From Thalassovita gelatinovora (GTDB lineage: Bacteria > Pseudomonadota > Alphaproteobacteria > Rhodobacterales > Rhodobacteraceae): a DNA stretch of 64,000 nucleotides. The stretch is from assembly GCF_001458355.1 (NCBI RefSeq), contig NZ_CYSA01000015.1, positions 625,001-689,000 of the forward strand, given 5' to 3'. The notes beneath the pieces are model-generated. The model was not told the DNA's origin. It searched no databases and saw only the letters and a program-made list of their open reading frames with translations. The translations under genes were made by a program, and so were the position numbers. Shown piece after piece: positions 8,246-16,618 of the stretch (its first letter is position 1; each line of letters opens with the position of its first letter).

Positions 8246-8595
8246 TACCCTGATTAGCTGTCAGCGCGGTATCCGGGTAATGGTATGGGCATACATACTT
8301 TCGAGAGACTAAATACCCCGTTAGTACGACCATGACAGAATTTATTCTTGTAATTCAATTGGTTAAAAAATTGCAAATTTCCCGCATACAGACGAAAAAT
8401 CCGAAAAAATGTCAAAATATCGCCAGATCGTTGGTATTGGTCGCCCGAAAGGCGGGAATCCGCAGCCCGATTAACCAGCCCTGCTTGGCAAACCCTGGCG
8501 AAATGCCCTAGAACCCGTTGCAAACAGGGCCAACGCGGCCTTGACCCGGATATACTTTGTTACATCTGCCCGACCCGGGCACAAAAGGAATAGCC
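8246..8595. other. Intergenic region upstream of ribonuclease D
   Basis: I see no gene here. An open minus-strand frame at 8254-8523 is not protein-like and lacks a ribosome binding site. A relatively AT-rich tract around 8340-8420 may hold the promoter for the downstream rnd-lpt genes, but no clear -35/-10 pair stands out. Confidence 0.4.
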
Positions 8596-9207
8596 ATGGC
8601 GAACCATCTTTACCTCAATGATCTACCGGACGGGCTGGACCTGGGCCCTATTGTTGCCATTGATTGCGAAACGATGGGACTGAACCCACATCGTGACCGG
8701 CTTTGCGTGGTACAAATGTCCGGCGGCGACGGGAATGCGCATATCGTGCAAATCGAAAAAGGCCAGACCGAGGCACCGAACCTGTGCCGGATGCTGACGA
8801 ACCCGGATGTGCTGAAGCTGTTTCATTTCGGCCGTTTCGATATCGCGGCGCTTTACAATGCTTTCGGCGCACTAACGGCGCCGGTTTACTGCACCAAGAT
8901 CGCATCGAAACTGGTCCGCACCTATACCGACCGGCACGGGTTGAAAAACCTGTTGCAGGACCTGCTGTCCACGGACGTATCAAAACAACAACAGATGAGC
9001 GATTGGGGCGCCCCGAAGCTGACCAAAGCTCAGCTCGAATATGCCGCTTCGGACGTGCTTTATCTGCATAAACTGAAAACGGAACTGGACCGTATGTTGA
9101 AACGCGAAGGTCGCCTTGAATTGGCGCAATCGTGTTTCGACTTCCTGCCCACGCGTGCCAAGCTGGATTTGACCGGCTGGCCCGAAATTGACATTTTCGC
9201 TCACTGA
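8596..9207 (+). CDS. rnd: Ribonuclease D-like 3'-5' exonuclease
   Basis: The product has 203 residues and contains only the DEDD exonuclease domain: VAIDCETMGL (D and E of motif I), LFHFGRFDIAAL (motif II Asp) and YAASDVLYLHKL (motif III, Tyr type). Ribonuclease D trims 3' ends of tRNA precursors and other stable RNAs. Full-length RNase D (about 370-390 residues) also has HRDC domains, which are absent here; this short form is common in alphaproteobacteria. I chose the ATG at 8596 because AAAGGA lies upstream and the product begins MANHLYLNDLP. The stop overlaps slightly with the possible early start of lptC, suggesting one operon with the LPS transport genes. Confidence 0.88.
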   Translation: MANHLYLNDLPDGLDLGPIVAIDCETMGLNPHRDRLCVVQMSGGDGNAHIVQIEKGQTEAPNLCRMLTNPDVLKLFHFGRFDIAALYNAFGALTAPVYCTKIASKLVRTYTDRHGLKNLLQDLLSTDVSKQQQMSDWGAPKLTKAQLEYAASDVLYLHKLKTELDRMLKREGRLELAQSCFDFLPTRAKLDLTGWPEIDIFAH

Positions 9208-9235
9208 TTTTCGGGCGAACATCTGGCGGACACAA

Positions 9236-9835
9236 ATGGCAACGCGCGACGGTTTTTATTCAAGGCTGGTGGCTTGGCTGAAAATACTGCTGCCGTTGGC
9301 GGCACTGGCGCTGTTGTCGACGCTGTTCTTATTATCGCGCAGCAGCGATCACAGCGGTACATTGCCGTTTTCCCAGATCGGTCTGCAAGAACGTGCGCGC
9401 GAAGAAATCATCGCCGCCCCGCGCTTTTCCGGGGCCACCGCCCGGGGCGATCTGATTTCCTTTATCGCCGAAACCGCACGACCCGATCCGGATTTCGACA
9501 ACGTAGCCCATGCTAGCAATCTGAATGCCAAACTTGATCTGACCAGCGGAACACATATTTCGTTCCAGTCAGCCAATGCACGGCTGGACAGCCAAAACGA
9601 AGAAGCCGAACTTATGGGTGGCGTAGTGATCACCAGTTCCACCGGCTATGCGCTGCACAGTGACAACCTGAAAACCAAGATGAGCGAGATCGGTGCGGAA
9701 ACCGACGGTCCGGTTTACGGTGAAGGACCCGCCGGGACAGTCGAGGCAGGAAAAATGCTGCTGACAACCGACCCGGACAGCAATGACATCCAATTGCTTT
9801 TCACAAACGGTGTAAAGCTGGTATATCAACCGTAG
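9236..9835 (+). CDS. lptC: LPS export protein LptC
   Basis: LptC is the inner-membrane-anchored bitopic protein that passes lipopolysaccharide from the LptBFG transporter to LptA. The 199-residue product has one N-terminal transmembrane helix (about residues 14-34, ILLPLAALALLSTLFLL) followed by a periplasmic beta-jellyroll domain; the motif GVVITSSTGYALHSDNLK resembles the LptC/LptA fold. The ATG at 9236 puts the helix close to the N-terminus and is preferred over 9188, which overlaps rnd. lptA follows 16 bases downstream and lptB after that, confirming the assignment. Confidence 0.88.
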   Translation: MATRDGFYSRLVAWLKILLPLAALALLSTLFLLSRSSDHSGTLPFSQIGLQERAREEIIAAPRFSGATARGDLISFIAETARPDPDFDNVAHASNLNAKLDLTSGTHISFQSANARLDSQNEEAELMGGVVITSSTGYALHSDNLKTKMSEIGAETDGPVYGEGPAGTVEAGKMLLTTDPDSNDIQLLFTNGVKLVYQP

Positions 9836-9851
9836 GAATAGGATACTGACT

Positions 9852-10334
9852 TTGCGATTTTCACGACTGACGGCTTTGGCCCTGTTCATTTCCTTGACGG
9901 CTCCGCTGGCGGCAGCCGAAGATGTCGCCTTCGGCAAGGCGCGACAGGATTCGCAACAGCCGGTCGAAGTCAGTGCAGACAACTTGGCAGTCAGCCAAAA
10001 AGACGGAACCGCGACATTCAGCGGCAATGTGATGATCACCCAAGGCGACATGATCCTCAATGCGCCCAATGTTTTGGTGGTTTATAAAGAAGATAATAAG
10101 AAAATTTCCAAGCTCGAAGCATCGGGCGGCGTTACTTTGGTCAGCGGCCCGGATGCCGCCGAAGCGCAAAGTGCTGAATACGATATCGATGCTGGCACGG
10201 TTCTGTTGCTGGGCTCCGTATTGCTGAGCCAAGGGTCTAACGTGATGTCGGGCGACCGGATCACCATCAATCTTGATGCGGGAACGGCCCAAGTTGGCGG
10301 CCGGGTAAAAACCACGCTTCAACCCAAGGAATAA
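9852..10334 (+). CDS. lptA: LPS transport periplasmic protein LptA
   Basis: LptA forms the periplasmic bridge that carries lipopolysaccharide to the outer membrane. The 160-residue product begins at a TTG (9852) with AGGAATAGGA upstream, has a signal peptide ending LAAAE, and then shows the OstA-like repeat pattern [25 protein letters not shown] and [21 protein letters not shown]. No ATG in frame would preserve the signal peptide, so the TTG start is likely. It lies between lptC and lptB. Confidence 0.9.
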   Translation: MRFSRLTALALFISLTAPLAAAEDVAFGKARQDSQQPVEVSADNLAVSQKDGTATFSGNVMITQGDMILNAPNVLVVYKEDNKKISKLEASGGVTLVSGPDAAEAQSAEYDIDAGTVLLLGSVLLSQGSNVMSGDRITINLDAGTAQVGGRVKTTLQPKE

Positions 10335-10338
10335 CCGG

Positions 10339-11097
10339 ATGGCTGCTCCTAATTTGACCGTCACTGACGGCAGTTCCGGTCTGGAAATACAAAACCTTCG
10401 CAAAAGCTACAAAACCCGGACCGTGATTCGTGATTTCAGCATGAAACTGAACCGCGGCGAGGTTGTGGCGTTGCTGGGCCCCAACGGTTGTGGCAAGTCG
10501 ACGACTTTCTATTCGGTGTGCGGACTGGTCTATCCTGAAGGTGGTCATGTGCTGATCGACGGGCGCGATGTGACCAACCTGCCGATGTATCGGCGCGCCA
10601 AGCTCGGCATCGGATATCTGCCGCAGGAAATGTCGATCTTTCGCGGCCTGAGCGTCGAAGACAATATTTCGGCTGTTCTTGATATCGCCGAAAAGGACCG
10701 CCACAAACGGCGTGAACGGCTGGAAGAACTGTTGTCGGAATTTTCCATCGAACATCTGCGCCGCGCACCCGCATTGGCACTGTCGGGCGGCGAACGGCGG
10801 CGGGTGGAAATCGCACGCTGCCTGGCGGCCAATCCAAAATATTTGTTGCTGGATGAACCCTTTGCCGGCGTCGATCCGATCAGTGTCGGTGATATTCGCC
10901 ATCTGGTCGCAGATTTGAAAAAGCGCGGTATTGGCGTGCTGATCACCGACCACAATGTCCGCGAAACATTGGAAATCGTCGATCGAGCCTATATCCTGCA
11001 TGATGGTCGGGTTTTGATGTCAGGCACACCTGCCGAAGTGGTAGAAAACGAAAATGTCCGCCGGGTTTATCTTGGCGATAGTTTCAGAATTTCCTGA
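10339..11097 (+). CDS. lptB: LPS export ABC transporter ATPase LptB
   Basis: The 252-residue ATPase powers lipopolysaccharide extraction from the inner membrane with LptF and LptG (not in this window). Visible motifs are Walker [10 protein letters not shown], the Q-loop [17 protein letters not shown], the signature [15 protein letters not shown], Walker [13 protein letters not shown] and the switch ITDHNVRET. It starts four bases after lptA and is the third gene of the lptCAB run. In many proteobacteria rpoN follows; here it is absent and a hibernation factor follows after 250 bases. Confidence 0.95.
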   Translation: MAAPNLTVTDGSSGLEIQNLRKSYKTRTVIRDFSMKLNRGEVVALLGPNGCGKSTTFYSVCGLVYPEGGHVLIDGRDVTNLPMYRRAKLGIGYLPQEMSIFRGLSVEDNISAVLDIAEKDRHKRRERLEELLSEFSIEHLRRAPALALSGGERRRVEIARCLAANPKYLLLDEPFAGVDPISVGDIRHLVADLKKRGIGVLITDHNVRETLEIVDRAYILHDGRVLMSGTPAEVVENENVRRVYLGDSFRIS

Positions 11098-11346
11098 AAT
11101 TTGCCGCGATCAGAACCCAAGCTGTGAAAAATTCTTTCTTCCGTCGATTGACATCTGCCCACCGACTCGCCTCAAATACTTTTATGACATTCATGGATCT
11201 TGCACCGCTGATGTTTGTGGTCTTGTTGCCAAGGCCCGGTCGTGAACTGACCCATGTGATGTCCCAATCAAGCATTCGGGAATAAAAACAACCGGTCGCA
11301 TAAGGCAGCCGGCATAACGCCCGATTTGTCACGTAAAGGAGACAAG

Positions 11347-11913
11347 ATGCGCTATCAAATCAGTGGAAAACAGATTGATATCGGCGAAGCGCTGCAGGTT
11401 CACGTCAAAGACGGGCTGAATACGGCCGTCAAGAAATACGCGGAACGACCGACCGACGCGAATGTCGTCTTCTCGAAATCGGCCAACGAATTCGTATGCG
11501 AAGCCACTGTGCATCTTTCGACCGGCCTGACCGCGCAGGCCAAGGCCCATGATCACGAAATCTACGCCGCTTTTGAAAAATGCTGCGACAAGATGGAAAA
11601 GCAATTGCGCCGCTACAAGCGCCGCCTGAAAGACCATCACAATGCCCGAAGCGAGCCGGTTGAACAATTCGGCGCGGCATCGTATATCCTCGCGCCTGAA
11701 GGTGAGGATGCGGAATCGGAGCGTGAAACGCTGCAACCGGTCATCGTCGCAGAGATGGAAACCAAGATCCAATCGCTGTCGGTCGGAGAGGCTGTCATGC
11801 AGATGGAATTAGCTGGCGTACCGGTTCTTGTTTTTCGAAACGAAGGAAAAGAAGGGCTGAATGTCGTATATCGCCGCGATGACGGCAATATTGGCTGGAT
11901 CGACCCTCAGTAA
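11347..11913 (+). CDS. hpf: Ribosome hibernation promoting factor, long form
   Basis: The 188-residue protein binds the decoding region of 30S subunits and promotes 100S dimers in non-growing cells. Residues 1-~100 form the S30Ae domain (MRYQISGKQIDIGEALQVHV ... YAAFEKCCDKMEKQLRRYKRRLKDH), and residues ~130-188 the dimerisation domain of long HPF (PVIVAEMETKIQSLSVGEAV ... GLNVVYRRDDGNIGWIDP). The start at 11347 is set by AAAGGAG seven bases upstream; an in-frame upstream ATG lacks a site. ptsN follows 45 bases later, as in many proteobacteria. Confidence 0.95.
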   Translation: MRYQISGKQIDIGEALQVHVKDGLNTAVKKYAERPTDANVVFSKSANEFVCEATVHLSTGLTAQAKAHDHEIYAAFEKCCDKMEKQLRRYKRRLKDHHNARSEPVEQFGAASYILAPEGEDAESERETLQPVIVAEMETKIQSLSVGEAVMQMELAGVPVLVFRNEGKEGLNVVYRRDDGNIGWIDPQ

Positions 11914-11958
11914 TAACGGCGGGGCAGTGTTTTCCGCCATCGGAGCAACGAAAGCTTT

Positions 11959-12423
11959 ATGGAAATTTCCGGTATACTCAAGCCGGAGGCTGTCAAGGTT
12001 GTTGCCTCGGCCTCCAGTAAGAAACGTTTGTTGCACGATCTGGGCGATCTGGCCGCAACTGCCTATGGGGTGAACCCTGCGGCAGCGGTCGAAGCCCTGT
12101 TGGAACGCGAAACCCTGGGACCAACGGGCGTGGGCCACGGTGTGGCCCTGCCCCATGCGCGCCTGAATGACCTGGACCGGGTCGTAGGTGCCTTCATCCT
12201 GATGGAAAAACCGATCGATTTCGAAGCCGTCGACCGGCAACCTGTCGATATCGTCTTTGCGCTGTTCGCCCCCGAAGAAGCCGGTGTCGAACACTTGAAA
12301 GCGCTGGCGCTGGTATCACGGACGTTGCGTGAAAACGCGCTGCGTACCAAGCTGCGCGCAAACAATGATCCCAGCACGCTTTACACCCTCCTGACCGCCG
12401 CCCAAGGGGCACAGGCAGCGTGA
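11959..12423 (+). CDS. ptsN: Nitrogen PTS EIIA protein
   Basis: EIIA-Ntr accepts a phosphate from NPr and regulates potassium and nitrogen metabolism rather than sugar import. The 154-residue product carries the family motif GVGHGVALPHARL, with the phosphorylated histidine at about residue 66. Its C-terminal part (FALFAPEEAGVEHLKALALVSRTL) is also typical. It follows hpf in the same direction. Its TGA stop abuts, without any gap, the stop of the convergent sulfotransferase gene (TGATCA at 12421-12426). Confidence 0.93.
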   Translation: MEISGILKPEAVKVVASASSKKRLLHDLGDLAATAYGVNPAAAVEALLERETLGPTGVGHGVALPHARLNDLDRVVGAFILMEKPIDFEAVDRQPVDIVFALFAPEEAGVEHLKALALVSRTLRENALRTKLRANNDPSTLYTLLTAAQGAQAA

Positions 12424-13848
12424 TCAGCGCCAGGCGCCAAAACCGAAGCTTACATAGTCTTTGTTGTATATGCCGTTAACCAGAGATTCGATCTCGTCGT
12501 CGTAGATCGCGTCCAGCGGCACTGGAACTGGGTCGTTCACGATGGCCGGCACCGGCGCATCTGATCGCCCGGCACGCGAAGCGATGAAGGGCAGCATGAT
12601 GTCCAATTCATCCTCGCGCAGAATGAAATCAGGTGGCGTTAAATCTGCGAAGCCCTGAAGAACCTGAACTTGGCTGGCCCAAGAGGCATCGACCCGCACA
12701 CCTGTCTGTCCCGCCAGATTGGCCTTCAGGAAATCCAGAAAACCGATGAAACAGGTCCGGTGGATTTCTGCGTCATATCTATCATCGACTTCGTCGGGCA
12801 GCGGTAAATTAAAATTCTTGGCGATCGTCTTTCGAATTTTGCTGAAACTTCCGGGCCCGGTGGACAGGATTTTTTCACAAAACGCCGCGTGTGCCCGCGC
12901 CACCGGATGGCGCAGCACGGTAAAACTGCGGAAACCGGTATTGTCCTTCTTCCAATCGCGCAGAGATTTTTGACTGAACCGGGATTTCAGATCGTTTTCG
13001 CTAACTGAATCGAGCGCTGCCAACCAATTAAAAACGCTGGTTTCGGGCCCTGACCGGATCGGCAAATAAAGCAACCGGGTTTTCGCTGCGGCGACATAGC
13101 TGGGCACAACCGCATTGCGACGAGGTTCGAAATTCGGTGTCCGGGTCAGGTTGAACTGATCCAGATGCGCCAGCGCCTTTTCCATCTCGGCGAAATTTTC
13201 CACTTTTTCGGAAATCGGCTCAGGGTTCTGTTTCTTTAACTTGCCATCAAGAGATTCAAGCTGGTCAGTCTGCCCCAGCCACCGCGCCAGACCGTTCATC
13301 ACGTCCAGATCCTGCAGATCTTCATAGGCGACGTAAAACGCCGTCTGCCCGGTCTTTTGCAATTCGTTCAGCAACAGCACTTGAAACGCCTGCAAATCAG
13401 CCAGATGGTTTTCAAAGTCGTCCCGATCAAAATGTGCCTTGCTATCCTTGCGCTTCTTCACATTGGTCAGTTTCCACTGTCCCGTCGCCTGCGCGATTTT
13501 CCAGCTGACATAACTGTCCACCGGATTGCGGGTCAGAACAATCTTGGCGCAGCGCGGATCAGCCAGACACAGGTCCAGAACCCGCGGATCGTGATCATGA
13601 AAATAACGGAACCCACCCAGACCGTCGCTGTGCTGTTTGATCGTGCCGATCAACCGCGCCGGATCTTTTTCCCGCATCTCTTGGCTGATGCCCAAAATCT
13701 CGGTCGAATTCGGATACCCGATGAAATGCGGATTGAAGGCCTCGCCATGGCAGACCAACTTGGGGAAGGCGTTCAGATTCGCCTCTAAAAAATTCGATCC
13801 CGTCCGCATTTCCGCGAACACGATGAAATAGTCAAACCTGTCATTCAT
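12424..13848 (-). CDS. Tandem two-domain sulfotransferase
   Basis: The 474-residue product contains two sulfotransferase-like halves. Half one (about 1-230) has the 5'-phosphosulfate loop FAEMRTGSNFLEANL at residues 11-25 and the 3'-phosphate segment IVLTRNPVDSYVS at 103-115, as in Stf0/NodH-type enzymes. Half two (about 255-474) has YLPIRSGPETSVFNWLAAL at 261-279 and SFTVLRHPVARAHAAF at 308-323, as in carbohydrate sulfotransferases. Such enzymes transfer sulfate from PAPS to sugar hydroxyls. No signal peptide or membrane helix is visible, so it acts in the cytoplasm. It is followed upstream by glycosyltransferases in the same orientation, implying sulfation of a surface glycan. The loop of half two lacks the usual Lys/Arg-T-G-S order and may be degenerate. 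Confidence 0.82.
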   Translation of the reverse strand: MNDRFDYFIVFAEMRTGSNFLEANLNAFPKLVCHGEAFNPHFIGYPNSTEILGISQEMREKDPARLIGTIKQHSDGLGGFRYFHDHDPRVLDLCLADPRCAKIVLTRNPVDSYVSWKIAQATGQWKLTNVKKRKDSKAHFDRDDFENHLADLQAFQVLLLNELQKTGQTAFYVAYEDLQDLDVMNGLARWLGQTDQLESLDGKLKKQNPEPISEKVENFAEMEKALAHLDQFNLTRTPNFEPRRNAVVPSYVAAAKTRLLYLPIRSGPETSVFNWLAALDSVSENDLKSRFSQKSLRDWKKDNTGFRSFTVLRHPVARAHAAFCEKILSTGPGSFSKIRKTIAKNFNLPLPDEVDDRYDAEIHRTCFIGFLDFLKANLAGQTGVRVDASWASQVQVLQGFADLTPPDFILREDELDIMLPFIASRAGRSDAPVPAIVNDPVPVPLDAIYDDEIESLVNGIYNKDYVSFGFGAWR

Positions 13849-13854
13849 GGAATA

Positions 13855-15555
13855 TCATCGCACCAAATAGGGTTTTCGTTTCGGGCGCTTGCCATTGCTC
13901 AGGTCCCTCTCGACGGCGAAATCGCCCATCAGATAGGGATGCATGCCCTGGTTTTTCAGATTTTGCAGGAATTGACCGAACCCGGTCAAATCCGCCATTT
14001 TCGGCGCCTCCGACAAGCGTCGCATCGACCTGTTGCCAATCTCGTCGATGATCGTTTGCAACGGCTCCATCGGGTTTTCGATGAATTCCGCCATCGTCCA
14101 GATCCGGATGCGCGCCTTGGAATAGGGCGACCGCAGCACATTCAGATGCTCCGCCTCGATCTTTTGTAACAGCGCGGCTTCTTTCCGCAAATCAGCGAAA
14201 TTTCTATTCGATTTGAACAACGGCACTGCCCATGCACCGCTGATCACCGAAACCTGCGCATTTGGATCCTTTGCAAACAACCAGTCGATATCCTGCACGT
14301 CATTGGGTCCGAACTGAAAACATTGCCTTTCACCGCGCGCATTCCAGATCAAGCTGGTCAGAAACGCCTGTGAATTATAATCGCGGTGCAGCGCACTATC
14401 GGACAGGGCACCATTCATGACCGTCTGCCCATCGGCATATTCGACCCGGTCCTTGGCGAACAGATGCCCATGCACCCGGGCGCTGGTCGCCTTGGCCAGC
14501 CAGCGGTCGAAATCTTCGAACAGATCGGAAAAGCCTTCGAAAACCGAATACTGGCCCGACGTCACCCCGTTTTCCCACCCTTCATGCGGGAACCTGCTTT
14601 GCATATAAAGCCCGGGCCGGCCACGGGTCCGACGCTCCACCGCTTTGGCAAAAATCCGGTCGATCTTTCCAGGATTGGGTTCAGCCCCTTTCATCGTGCC
14701 CGCCGGATCGGTCAGGAATGCCTCGTATAACCGATTGGCATGCGGCCAGATCTTGCGCGCAACAAAACAATCGGACCGGCGCAAAAGCTGTAAGTGATCG
14801 TCATAAAAGATATGCGGTTTGCCTTGGAAGTCGAATTTCGACAAGGTTAGAGACCGGCTTTCGATATTGCTGGAATAGAGCCGCGACAGCGATTGGAAAT
14901 AGCTTTCATCGGGAATCCAGACCCGTTTGAAGAAGCGATCATAAAGTTCGCGGTCCGGGTCTTGCAGGATCGCCGACAGGGTCTGCCGGGTCAGGCACCA
15001 CCATTGGCTGCCCATATGCGGCACGATGCCGTTGGGCATTTTCCGCTTCAATCCAAACCGGCGCTGAATGTTTACCCAGTTGTCAAACAGCATCCGCTGC
15101 TGTTTCCACGCAAATGGGAAACTGAGAGTAAACCGTTCCGCATCCAATCCGCCCACGGTCCACGGCACGTCTGCCGTGGTGGCACTTTCGATAAAATCGG
15201 TCCGTGGCCGATCGGCCAGATAATCGATCAGTTCCTTCACCGGGCGCAGCGGCAGGCACGATCCCGAAGACAGATAGACATGGCGCACGTCGGGAAATTC
15301 GGCCAGCATCAGTTCGGAGGCGCTTTGCGACGCGGCCACGATCCCCCAAGTGCCCCATTCGCAGCGGTGACGGCTGCTGAACCGCACGTCAGGCAGGTCG
15401 GACAACGCCTTACGGAAGGTGGTGTAGGTGCGACGATCGACATTGCGGTCCACATGGATCACCACTGGGCAACCGGCCGCGGCCCAGTGCCGTGCGACCT
15501 GTTCGGCCCGGCCCAGCGCGGTATGCACCAGCATGATGATCCCAACCGTTCCCAT
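13855..15555 (-). CDS. GT14-type glycosyltransferase with long C-terminal extension
   Basis: Residues 1-~255 match the core-2/I-branching beta-1,6-N-acetylglucosaminyltransferase family (GT14): IIMLVHTALGRAEQVARHWA at the start, CEWGTWGIVAASQSA, HVYLSSGSCLPLRPVKELIDYL, MGSQWWCLTR and PDESYFQSL. Residues ~260-566 are an extension that I recall only in Rhodobacteraceae relatives and cannot assign; it includes YMQSRFPHEGWENG, VHGHLFAKDRVEYADG and VSVISGAWAVPLF. No membrane helix is visible. The gene starts at ATG 15555 after GGGGA and ends seven bases before the sulfotransferase, so they are probably co-transcribed. The likely role is adding a branch sugar to a surface polysaccharide. Confidence 0.8.
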   Translation of the reverse strand: MGTVGIIMLVHTALGRAEQVARHWAAAGCPVVIHVDRNVDRRTYTTFRKALSDLPDVRFSSRHRCEWGTWGIVAASQSASELMLAEFPDVRHVYLSSGSCLPLRPVKELIDYLADRPRTDFIESATTADVPWTVGGLDAERFTLSFPFAWKQQRMLFDNWVNIQRRFGLKRKMPNGIVPHMGSQWWCLTRQTLSAILQDPDRELYDRFFKRVWIPDESYFQSLSRLYSSNIESRSLTLSKFDFQGKPHIFYDDHLQLLRRSDCFVARKIWPHANRLYEAFLTDPAGTMKGAEPNPGKIDRIFAKAVERRTRGRPGLYMQSRFPHEGWENGVTSGQYSVFEGFSDLFEDFDRWLAKATSARVHGHLFAKDRVEYADGQTVMNGALSDSALHRDYNSQAFLTSLIWNARGERQCFQFGPNDVQDIDWLFAKDPNAQVSVISGAWAVPLFKSNRNFADLRKEAALLQKIEAEHLNVLRSPYSKARIRIWTMAEFIENPMEPLQTIIDEIGNRSMRRLSEAPKMADLTGFGQFLQNLKNQGMHPYLMGDFAVERDLSNGKRPKRKPYLVR

Positions 15556-15565
15556 GCGCGTCCCC

Positions 15566-16576
15566 TTACGCCCAGTTGCCCTTGGACATCAGCCCAAGGA
15601 TTTCAAGCTGCCGCCAGTTGATATATTTTTCGGACCACTTGCACCAAAGATCCGGGTTGTCATTCAAGGTGCCGGCATAGGCGACATATTCCACGCTGGC
15701 CGAATAGTGCTGCTTGCGCTGCAATTCTTCTTCGGCCTTTATGTGGAACGTGTCCAGAAATTTGGTGTGCAGAAGTGCGCCGCTGGCCTTTTCACCGCCC
15801 CATTCATCGTAAACCAAGTTCAAACCGCGCGGCAAAAGCATGTGGGTGGAACTGGTATAGACGTATTTCTTGTCCCATTTGACCAACGGAACCTTGTTCA
15901 GTGCCGGGGCCTTTTCCGGAGCATCCGCAAAAAACACCCGCGACCGCGGCCCGCCTTGAATCCACAGATTGCCGAATTTCCAGTTCCGTTCGATGGTATA
16001 ATTACCGGAATCGAACCAGTTAGCGATTTCCAACGGGTCCTGACCAGCGCGATAGGGCTGCTGATCGATCCGGCCCTTGGGATACATGTCCATCAACATC
16101 GCGCTGAAGGATTTGATCGATGATGCATCCAACCAATCGGTCAGCGCCCTGAGCGGTCGTGTATCGCAGAATGGATAGACCAGAAATTCATCCGGATCGA
16201 CGACCAACGTCCAATGTCCGTGACCATATTTCCGCTGCAACCAATTCAGCCAATCGACCCCGAAACGCGACCGTTTATAGCTGTTCCTTGTGTGCCACAC
16301 CGAAACGTCCGGTTGATCCGACAGATAGGAAACCGACCCGTCGTTGCTGTCATTATCCACGATTAGGAAGTGGTTCACCCCCATGTCACGGTAATACTGC
16401 AGGAAATAGGGCAACCTGATCTGTTCATTGCGCTGGGTAGAAAACAGCAGGATGTCGCCCGGTTTGATCTGATCGGTTCGATTGACGACGGGCTTCAGTT
16501 CGCGCCGTTTACGCAAGGCACGGATCAGAAAGCGTTTCCGCTTCACCCTCAGACGATATGCCTGCCAAACACCCAC
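15566..16576 (-). CDS. Glycosyltransferase family 2-like protein
   Basis: The 336-residue product begins at a GTG with AAAAGAG upstream. After a basic N-terminus it has the nucleotide-sugar domain: ILLFSTQRNEQIRLPYFLQYY, NHFLIVDNDSNDGSVSYL and WTLVVDPDEFLVYPF, where DPDE is the metal-binding DxD-like motif. This matches the PF13704-type GT2 proteins that often occur in roseobacter polysaccharide clusters. It lies ten bases upstream of the GT14 gene in the same orientation. Its donor and acceptor cannot be read from sequence. Confidence 0.8.
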   Translation of the reverse strand: MGVWQAYRLRVKRKRFLIRALRKRRELKPVVNRTDQIKPGDILLFSTQRNEQIRLPYFLQYYRDMGVNHFLIVDNDSNDGSVSYLSDQPDVSVWHTRNSYKRSRFGVDWLNWLQRKYGHGHWTLVVDPDEFLVYPFCDTRPLRALTDWLDASSIKSFSAMLMDMYPKGRIDQQPYRAGQDPLEIANWFDSGNYTIERNWKFGNLWIQGGPRSRVFFADAPEKAPALNKVPLVKWDKKYVYTSSTHMLLPRGLNLVYDEWGGEKASGALLHTKFLDTFHIKAEEELQRKQHYSASVEYVAYAGTLNDNPDLWCKWSEKYINWRQLEILGLMSKGNWA

Positions 16577-16618
16577 TCTTTTCCCCTACCCATCGACCAG
16601 AGAGCAGTTTCAACGGTT

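Noticed and set aside
11098-11346. Expected rpoN between lptB and hpf
   Set aside because: The 249-base gap is too small and holds no sigma-54-like sequence; rpoN is simply not here.
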